Assembly: GCA_003162415.1 (NCBI GenBank)
Contig: PMOL01000008.1
Coordinates: 62,001-126,000 of the forward strand
DNA length: 64,000 nucleotides
Direction of reading: 5' to 3'
DNA from: Candidatus Dormiibacterota bacterium
GTDB taxonomy: Bacteria; Chloroflexota; Dormibacteria; Aeolococcales; Aeolococcaceae
Both the position numbers and the translations under genes were made by a program. The notes beneath the pieces were generated by a model. The model was given only the letters and a program-made list of their open reading frames with translations, did not search any database and was not told where the DNA came from. Positions within the stretch are counted from its first letter, which is position 1. The number at the start of each line of letters is the position of its first letter. Positions 57,792 through 64,000 of the stretch are shown here, piece by piece.

Positions 57792-58522
57792 GACGGCATC
57801 TGATGGTTCGGTGATGCGTCGGAAGTTTGGGGATCGGCCGGTACCTCCCCCCTCATGAGGTGCCGCACCGAAGCCACGATGTTGGCGTTGGACGCTTCCT
57901 GATTGGCGGAGTCTGCGCCGAGGCACCAACCACGTTCCATTGCATTGGGTCGGGGCGTCGTCGGTAGGCCCTTCGGAACCCGGTGTGATCCGGAACGATT
58001 TCTTTTCTGAGCGCCCGAAAGGTCCCGATCCCTGAATTCAGTTGACAAACTCGACTTGAGGCCTTCCCCTTCTCACCGCGAGGATCCGATCGACGGTTCC
58101 GGGCCCCACACGCAGTCGACGGGCTCCCGCTCGCTTGCTTATCGTGCCGGCGTCGATCGCCGCGCACACCTCGGCGAGGTCACGCGCGACGCGCGGACGC
58201 CCAGTGGCGAGTGGATGGCCGGTGCCGGTGCCCTTCCGTACAACCCCCTCCGGACTCGCGTGGGCGGGGCTAGGCCGAATCTGTCGCGACTACAATTGAG
58301 CCAACCCGAGCCGGGGTTGCGGCCGACGAGGGTGCACTGGGTAACCGCAAATGGCGTCCGACACGAGAGCTGCCGTCCGGCCTCCACCGTCCCGACCCCG
58401 AGGCAGGCACGTGACTGAAGTCAGCGGCGGCGTCAGCGCAGTCATCCGTCGCCTGCGGAGTACACAGCCGCGTAAACCCATAGGCGCATCGTGGGTTCTG
58501 CGAGCGTGAGGTCAGCGACTCC
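57792..58522. other. Non-coding stretch with dispersed-repeat copy 2
   Basis: About 730 bases without a supported gene. It contains the second 96-bp repeat. ORFs on both strands are short, overlapping and without recognisable motifs. Confidence 0.45.
57907..58002 (-). repeat. 96-bp dispersed repeat, copy 2
   Basis: It matches the copy at 54595-54690 in length and orientation, with 21 identical bases at one end and GATTTC at the other. On the minus strand it lies in an ORF reading ALRKEIVPDHTGFRRAYRRR and continuing PDPMQWNVVGASAQTP. Confidence 0.5.
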
Positions 58523-59692
58523 TCACGTTGCGATGGAGTGGAACGAGCCGGCCGAGATCTGGGTGACCCCGCTGCGTACTTCGACGGGCAGCAGCACGTT
58601 CGTGGTCGTCCCGTTGCCGACCTGTCCGTACTGGTTGTCGCCCCAGGCCCAGACGTTCCCCGCACCGTCGAGGGCCAACGAGTGCTCACCGCCGGCGCGC
58701 ACATCGACGATGCTCGAAGGGAGTCCGGTCACCAGGACCGGAATGTTGCTGTTGACCTGAGTGCCGATGCCCAACTGACCGCGGGCGTTGTCGCCCCACG
58801 CCCATACCGCACCCGCTGCGGTCAGGGCCAGCTCATGGCCGTCGTTGGTGAGGTTGCCACCCTGATCAATCGACGTATACAGCGTCGAACCCTGGCTGAC
58901 GGGCGTCGGAGACGTGATCACGGCAGCGGTGCTCCCACAGCCGCACTGCCCGTACTGGTTGTCGCCCCACGACCACGCATGCCCGTTGACGAGGATGCCG
59001 CCAGAGGTCATTCCGGTGGTGATGATGACTCCCGATGACGTGCCGTTGGTGAGCGCGGTCAGCGCCGGGTTCAAGGTGGGATTCGTCTCTGTCTTGACCG
59101 CCGGGCTGAGTCCGAGCGCCTCCCCTTGTCCGCCCCAGACGTACACCGTGCCCGTCGACGTCAGCGCCAAGGTATGCGTCGCCGCCTCGGCGAGCTGGAC
59201 GACGTTCAGACAGTTCAGTTGTGTGACGACGCTGGGGGCATGCTTCTTGCCCCAGTGGACGACTGTGCTCGAGGTGGGGCAGGCGGAGTCCGTCCCGGGC
59301 TGCTCGATGGCCGTAAAGGTCCCGTTTCCATCGACCGGCCGCTGCACAACGTTGGTGACTCCAGGAACTTGGGTTAGCGTCATTGATGTGACGCCCCAAC
59401 CCCACACGGTGCCATTGCTGAGAACGAGCACATCGGCGTAGTTACCCGCGTCGATAGTGGCGAGCGTGCTGGATGATTGCGTCACAGTTGGCAGGTTCCC
59501 CGGGCCGCCGGTGGCCACGGGCCTCCCCCACTCGTAGACGCTCGGACCAGTCGCTGCGGCGTTGATTGGGAGGACGCTAATGGTCGCGAGACACACCACG
59601 AGCAGTACCCCGGTCAACGCGCCGCGAACGGCCACGCGCGACGCGCACCGGTTCGACCGGTGCAGCGAAATGGTCGGCGGTTGAATCCCCAT
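58523..59692 (-). CDS. Secreted RCC1-repeat (beta-propeller) protein
   Basis: A 389-residue exported protein. The signal segment is VRGALTGVLLVVCLATISVL, cleaved near NAAATG. About seven RCC1-type repeats follow; clear ones read HTLALTSTGTVYVWGGQGEA, HELALTAAGAVWAWGDNARG and HSLALDGAGNVWAWGDNQYG, each ending G-QLG or G-VGNGT. Bacterial RCC1 propellers are usually extracellular and bind proteins or glycans. ATG 59692 has GGAG upstream; 29 further in-frame codons lie before it. The last repeat ends with SAGSFHSIAT at the stop. Confidence 0.88.
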   Translation of the reverse strand: MGIQPPTISLHRSNRCASRVAVRGALTGVLLVVCLATISVLPINAAATGPSVYEWGRPVATGGPGNLPTVTQSSSTLATIDAGNYADVLVLSNGTVWGWGVTSMTLTQVPGVTNVVQRPVDGNGTFTAIEQPGTDSACPTSSTVVHWGKKHAPSVVTQLNCLNVVQLAEAATHTLALTSTGTVYVWGGQGEALGLSPAVKTETNPTLNPALTALTNGTSSGVIITTGMTSGGILVNGHAWSWGDNQYGQCGCGSTAAVITSPTPVSQGSTLYTSIDQGGNLTNDGHELALTAAGAVWAWGDNARGQLGIGTQVNSNIPVLVTGLPSSIVDVRAGGEHSLALDGAGNVWAWGDNQYGQVGNGTTTNVLLPVEVRSGVTQISAGSFHSIAT

Positions 59693-59968
59693 TTCCTCTC
59701 CAGATGCGGCTCGTCGGACGCTGACAGAGACAACTTCAGCGAGCCGCAGTACTTCCTTTGCCGGGCTCACCATAGCCATTTGCCCCTGGCTTGTGCAGGG
59801 GCGCCAGGTGTCTGCACAGTCGCATGAACCCCGGCGCTGCCATGCATTTGCAGCGAATGGCGCAACCGCGCCAACTCATCTCTGTCTTGGCGCCGAGAGC
59901 CCTGCCGCTACCGACCGGGCCGCCTCACGACCAGATGATCGTCGCTGGTCACAGACGCTCGCCTCGCC

Positions 59969-60193
59969 TCATCGCACCGCCTCCTCGCCCTGCATGGCGT
60001 CCACGACCACAGTGATCCAGATCCGCTCGGCACAGGTCGGACAATCACGCGGGTGTTGGATGAGGCGTCGATGCCCATCGATGTCCTTGCCATCCGAAAT
60101 TGTCACTGCGACCGTATTCGTGCAGCCCAGACAGTCATATGCTAAGTGCATCACGCTCACACGGCTCCCCATGAGGTTGACATCATTGGTCAC
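59969..60193 (-). CDS. Small zinc-ribbon-like protein
   Basis: A 74-residue protein with two CxxC knuckles: CLGC near residue 23 and CPTC near residue 52. About 28 residues separate them, as in treble-clef or zinc-ribbon domains. GTG 60193 has AGGAGG 8 nt upstream, which makes it convincing. It could bind DNA, RNA or protein; no family is named. It lies between the RCC1 gene and the phosphoesterase gene on the opposite strand. Confidence 0.65.
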   Translation of the reverse strand: MTNDVNLMGSRVSVMHLAYDCLGCTNTVAVTISDGKDIDGHRRLIQHPRDCPTCAERIWITVVVDAMQGEEAVR

Positions 60194-60690
60194 AGTCTGT
60201 CCTCCTGATCGAGCACCGTTATGGTGCCATGATGGCCGACGCGGCAACGCTGTGCAATGGCCCGGGTATGTGCTGCCGATCGCCGTTCGAGCTCAACCTC
60301 ACGGTCCGTCCTGAAGGAGCCCCCGAAGCCGTGGGGCCGGCCTTCCCGGTCGCACGGCCAACATTCCCACCCGCGTCCGAAGCCGGCTTGTGCGCCTCGC
60401 GAGTCGTTCCTCCGGTGGTGGGACCTGGATCTCCGCGGCTGCTCGACGAGCAGCGCCGGCGCCGGGGTGGGTCGCATTTATGCCCGGCGGATGGTCCGGT
60501 TGTGCCCCTGCCGCCCCTCCTCCCATCGCCTCGCGCTGATGCGGACGGTGCGCCGAAAGGTGCTCGAGACGACCCAGTCGCTGCAGGGTTGTCTCACGTG
60601 GTGGGTGCACCCTGGCCTGCTGCTCACGCTGTCGGCGTATCCTCCTGGCTTCAGCTTGACCGGCGGAACGTCACCGAGAGGAAGTGGAAG
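60194..60690. other. Intergenic region upstream of the phosphoesterase gene
   Basis: About 500 bases with a long open frame in phase with the downstream gene, but its translation is low-complexity and unlike a secreted protein N-terminus. No regulatory motif is recognised apart from the ribosome-binding region next to ATG 60691. Confidence 0.4.
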
Positions 60691-61605
60691 ATGGCACCTG
60701 CATCGAGCGCCGCGCCGCGCACGCGCTGGCTTCGAATCTGCCTGACCGCGCTGGCGGTCGCGCTCTCCGTCGCGGCGCCACCGTTGCTCGGCGTCACCAG
60801 GGCGGCCGCGGCGAGCCCGCCCAACATCATGGTGATCGTCGAGGAGAACCAGGGCTACTCAAACATCATCGGCAACGCCAAGGCGCCGTACATCAACAGC
60901 CTGGCGAGCACCTATGCCTCGGCGACCCAGTGGTACGGGCTCACGGACAACAGCCTGGCTGACTACGTGGCGCTGATCTCAGGCACCACCGGCTCGTACG
61001 GTTCACCAACCCTGGTCGGCGAGCTCGCCACCGCGGGGATCAGTTGGAAGGCCTACATTGAGGACGTGCCCTCCGCGTGCTACACCGGCCCAGGCGTGGG
61101 GAATTACGAGAAGGTCCACAACCCGTTTGTCTCCTTCAAGAGCATCACCAAGAATCCGGCCCAGTGCAACCGGATCGTCCCCTTCGCAGGGACCGGCGGC
61201 TTCGCCAGCGACCTCAACGGCAATACGGCGCCCAACTTCATGTTCGTGGTGCCCAACGTCTGCGACGACATGCACTCTGCATGTCCAAAGGGCAGCAACA
61301 AGATCCAGGCCGGAGACCAATGGCTGCAGGCGAATCTGCCCACGGTCTTCGGGTCGCAGTGGTACAGGAGCGGCGGCATTGTGATCATCACCTGGGATTC
61401 GGCGACGACGGCCGACAAGAGCGGGTGGAACACGGGCAACGGCGGTCACATCCCGACCATCGTCATTTCGGCCAGCTCCTCCGGAGCATTCGGCTACGGG
61501 GGCAACCACTACGGGACGCTCCGGGCGATCGAGGAGGAGTACGGGGTGGGATATCTGGGCCAGTCGTCGAGCGCTGCCAACGGCGACCTGAAACCGGCGT
61601 TGTGA
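60691..61605 (+). CDS. Secreted phosphoesterase (AcpA/phospholipase C-like family)
   Basis: A 304-residue exported protein. The signal peptide is ICLTALAVALSVAAPPLLGV, cut near RAAAA. The domain begins PPNIMVIVEENQGYSNIIGN, the metal-binding and catalytic N-terminal motif of PF04185 phosphoesterases. It has TDNSLADYVALISG, FVVPNVCDDMHS, GGIVIITWDSAT (metal-binding Asp) and GNHYGTLRAIEEEYG near the end, as in acid phosphatase AcpA relatives. It would release phosphate from phosphomonoesters or phospholipids outside the cell. ATG 60691 has GAGAGGAAG upstream. Confidence 0.9.
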   Translation: MAPASSAAPRTRWLRICLTALAVALSVAAPPLLGVTRAAAASPPNIMVIVEENQGYSNIIGNAKAPYINSLASTYASATQWYGLTDNSLADYVALISGTTGSYGSPTLVGELATAGISWKAYIEDVPSACYTGPGVGNYEKVHNPFVSFKSITKNPAQCNRIVPFAGTGGFASDLNGNTAPNFMFVVPNVCDDMHSACPKGSNKIQAGDQWLQANLPTVFGSQWYRSGGIVIITWDSATTADKSGWNTGNGGHIPTIVISASSSGAFGYGGNHYGTLRAIEEEYGVGYLGQSSSAANGDLKPAL

Positions 61606-62531
61606 GCCGTTCCGTGCTGACATCCCGGCGACACCTCCTGCGCGTCGGGACCTCGGTCCCCTAGCAGCAAACTCTCTCCCGCCCGACCATCGTCGTCATT
61701 GATGAGCTCGAGGTCGATCACGTCGACGACATGCACGACAGATGCTTGGCTTGATAGCGAGCCGAGTCCTGCGTCGGGGGTCCGCCGAGGCGTGCGCCAA
61801 CACGCTGGATTCGGCGCATTTGGCGCCACGAGGGCTATGTGGCAGGCATTGGTCACGCGGCAGGGTTGCAACGCGCTCATGGGATTGAATGAACTCTGGG
61901 CGGATCTGATCAGTGAGCAGCAGGCGACGTTGGTCCGAATTCAGGGTCCTCGCTGATGGCTCGAGGCCGTCTCAGACCACATGGCAGCGCATCAGTGGCG
62001 AGCGCGGTACCGCGGCGCTCGTCGCGCCTTCAGTCCCCTGGACACACAGCTGACGCGGACCTACCCGTGGTCGTTCTGTACGGTGACAGACATTTGGTGT
62101 GGCCAGGGCCCGAAGCTGTTGCTCTGGTGTCTTCTGGCGAACGGACGACGGTCGCCACCGCCGCTGCGGCCGGGCGATCGATGCGGACTCCCCGATTTGG
62201 CGACCGCGATCGGGATCTGGTCCGGTTGGACGTCGGGCGCGGCGCGGACGACGTGCGCGCGGTCAGCGACGGGCGCAGCCAGGCGGCCAAGCTACCGGCG
62301 GTGGCGGTGGCGGCGGCGGAGTGGCCTTCTACGAACCCATCACCCCTAGTGCTGCAGAGGGCAGTCCCACGTCATCCGCGACCGGAGATGGGAGCTACTG
62401 CGCTGCCTACTTCGACACCGGAACGGCGGGCCAACCTGGAGACGTCCTGCTCACCCGGTGAAATGTCAGTAGCCCCTTTCCTCCGCTGCCGACATGCTGA
62501 GGATGAGCAGAAGCGGCTCCAGCCGACGTCG
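61606..62531. other. Largely non-coding region with a possible coding remnant
   Basis: About 925 bases without a firm gene. From about 62298 to 62461 the plus strand encodes eight glycines, then VAFYEPITPSAAEGSPTSSA and, further on, YCAAYFDTGTAGQPGDVLLT before a TGA, with gene-like third-position GC. It may be the 3' end of a lost secreted protein gene, but no upstream part or start is convincing. Confidence 0.3.
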
Positions 62532-64000
62532 CTACGAGACGGTTATTTGTTGTTTCGCGACCGGGGCAGCGGAATAGTCCTGGTCGCCGTTCTGAAAGGC
62601 GTCGACGATGCACGTCCCGGGGAACCCCGCGCCCCCATTGATAGTCACCGTCGAAGCAGAGATGCTGCAGGAGCCAGGTGTGCTCGACGAGTCGATGTTG
62701 AACGTCACCGACAAGCGCGACGAGGCGTCCGCGGTCACCGTGTACTGAGTGGTTGCACCGCATGGGTTACACGGCACGGCCGAGGTAAACGTGATCGTCT
62801 GCGAGGCCTGCGCGACGTCGAATGGCTGCGCAAGCATTGGTGCCGGATTGTAGTCCGCGCTCCCAACCTGGTTGGCGTCGATAACGCAGGTACCGGCCGC
62901 GGTGAAGCTCACCGACCCCGTGGGGCTGACACTGCACGCTACGCTCGAGTGGTCAGCGGAGAATGCCACCGGGCCTCCTTGAGCGGTGGCGTGGACGGTG
63001 TACGCTCCGCCGTATGTCGGGCTGCTGGGAGAGCTTGTAAAAGCGATGGACTGTGCTGCCTTCCCGACCGCGAACGACTGTGCATGCGTCGCCGCGCTGT
63101 AGCGCGAGTTGCCTGCCTGGGAGGCTTGGATCGTGCAGTTTCCGACTCCGACGAAGTCGAAGGTGTTGCCGACACCGGTTTTGCAAACTGTCGCTGACAA
63201 GCTGCTGAAGAGCATGGGATTGCCTGATCCGCCTCCGCTGGCGGAGATCAGGTAGGAACCGCGATACGTCGCGCTGTTTGGCGCGCTGGTCGTGAAGGTA
63301 ATCGACTGCGAAATGAGCGGGGGACCCGTTGGGTTGGGGGTCGGCTGTGGACTACCAGTGGGGTTGGTGGTCGGCCTCCCGGTCGCAATCGGCAACCCCG
63401 TTGACGGGTTGACGTTTATGCCAGAACTGGATGGAGGTCCTCCCGCGACTGCGCTTGGGCTTGGTGATGACGTGCTCTGCGGGTTGAGGAATGGTATCCC
63501 GTTGAATGGTGGAAGAATGGCGCTTACTTTGAAACCGCCAGGCGAAGAGAATCCCCGCGCGAGAACGAAAATAGCCACGAGCGCCACAAAGCCGAGCGCG
63601 CCGAGTCCGACCATAATCCGCGGATCGCGGTGGCCCGGAGATCGAAGCAGCGCGACCGCCGCGGCCGCCTCGTCGCCACCCTTCACGGAGGGGTCCCTTG
63701 ACGAGCTGACCCGAATGGTGCTGATGGCGTGGGCTGCTGCAGCGACGGTCAGAAGCGCCCGGCCATCCTTACGCCAGCCCTCGCCGAGTGTGGTTCGGGC
63801 GTAGTCGTCCAGCTCGCGCCGAAAGTCGTCGAGCGTGGCACTGCGCTTCGACGGGTCCTTCGCCATCCCCTCAGAAAGAAGGGGGCGCAGATCGGTGCGC
63901 ACCGCAGTCTTGGATGCACGGCCGCCGATCGAGTCGACGAAGACCGCGGTAGCGGCGTACAGATCGGACGCGGACGTGGGCGCCCCTCCCGCCAGGATCT
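62532..64000 (-). CDS. Serine/threonine protein kinase with extracellular Ig-like repeats (5' end outside window)
   Basis: The frame is open to base 64000, so the N-lobe and active site lie outside. What remains begins with the kinase C-lobe: ILAGGAPTSASDLYAATAVF (subdomain IX Asp) and LLSEGMAKDPSKRSATLDDF (subdomain XI Arg). A linker and one membrane helix (IMVGLGALGFVALVAIFVLA) follow, then a Pro/Ser/Thr-rich stalk. Three Ig-like repeats begin QSITFTTSAP, QSIAFTSSPS and QTITFTSAVP, each with a C-terminal CxIxAxQxGxxxYxAA-type strand. The protein would sense extracellular cues through the repeats and phosphorylate cytoplasmic targets. Confidence 0.9.
   Translation of the reverse strand, partial: ILAGGAPTSASDLYAATAVFVDSIGGRASKTAVRTDLRPLLSEGMAKDPSKRSATLDDFRRELDDYARTTLGEGWRKDGRALLTVAAAAHAISTIRVSSSRDPSVKGGDEAAAAVALLRSPGHRDPRIMVGLGALGFVALVAIFVLARGFSSPGGFKVSAILPPFNGIPFLNPQSTSSPSPSAVAGGPPSSSGINVNPSTGLPIATGRPTTNPTGSPQPTPNPTGPPLISQSITFTTSAPNSATYRGSYLISASGGGSGNPMLFSSLSATVCKTGVGNTFDFVGVGNCTIQASQAGNSRYSAATHAQSFAVGKAAQSIAFTSSPSSPTYGGAYTVHATAQGGPVAFSADHSSVACSVSPTGSVSFTAAGTCVIDANQVGSADYNPAPMLAQPFDVAQASQTITFTSAVPCNPCGATTQYTVTADASSRLSVTFNIDSSSTPGSCSISASTVTINGGAGFPGTCIVDAFQNGDQDYSAAPVAKQQITVS

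Noticed and set aside
61956..63197. 413-codon plus-strand ORF over the Ser/Thr kinase tail
   Set aside because: Most of it is antisense to the Ig-like repeats of the kinase. Only a short stretch before 62461 in another frame looks gene-like.

Overview
This is a GC-rich, gene-dense bacterial chromosome segment. The organism cannot be named from it. Branched-chain amino acid uptake, Ser/Thr kinases with extracellular Ig-like repeats, TadE/TadG pilins, an exosortase and many apparently leaderless genes fit a soil lineage near Chloroflexota, Dormibacterota or Actinobacteriota. That placement is inference from gene content only.

1-28.8 kb is mostly intact metabolic and transport sequence. It opens with the end of a pntAA-pntAB-pntB transhydrogenase operon. 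A NarX-like kinase with a receiver-only response regulator follows. Next come two paralogous MFS exporters around a secreted protein, a rhodanese-type sulfurtransferase, a methyltransferase/DUF3054 divergent pair, an ABC-2 exporter, a KimA-like permease and a five-gene liv operon (G-F-H-M-K). A BaeS/OmpR-like two-component pair and a nitrilase are next. From 23.3 kb an ArsB-like permease is followed, 1.4-3.6 kb on, by a compact divergent arsenic cassette. One arm encodes a 19-residue peptide with 8 cysteines and an ArsI/CadI dioxygenase; the other encodes an ArsN-like acetyltransferase and ArsR. The 88-bp gap between the arms has a near-consensus promoter and two matching ArsR-type inverted repeats.

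28.8-43.6 kb is a surface and secretion region. An IS481-type element with a frameshifted transposase precedes a 1714-residue secreted protein with a PQQ-like propeller and six Cys-paired modules. Two secreted glycosidase-like paralogs follow, one lacking the expected nucleophile. A minus-strand operon then encodes an exosortase substrate, exosortase, GT2 and GT39-like glycosyltransferases, suggesting that surface anchoring and glycan assembly are coupled.

43.8-53.3 kb holds a tyrosine phosphatase, acetyltransferases, a serine-less alpha/beta-hydrolase homolog, an MTHFR homolog between two RibD/DHFR-like proteins, two 42-bp repeats matching the 3' half of tRNA-Pro, and three TadE/TadG pilin genes.

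53.3-58.5 kb is a sparsely coding, decayed mobile zone: a fragmented kinase pseudogene, a P63C-domain gene, an excisionase-like gene with an in-frame 15-bp duplication, a phage-type zinc/HTH protein and two diverged 96-bp repeats. 58.5-64 kb encodes secreted RCC1-repeat and phosphoesterase proteins and the 3' part of a Ser/Thr kinase that runs off the window.

A recurrent theme is a TANNNT -10 hexamer ending 6-10 nt before the start codon, with no Shine-Dalgarno, which implies frequent leaderless transcription and fixes several starts.
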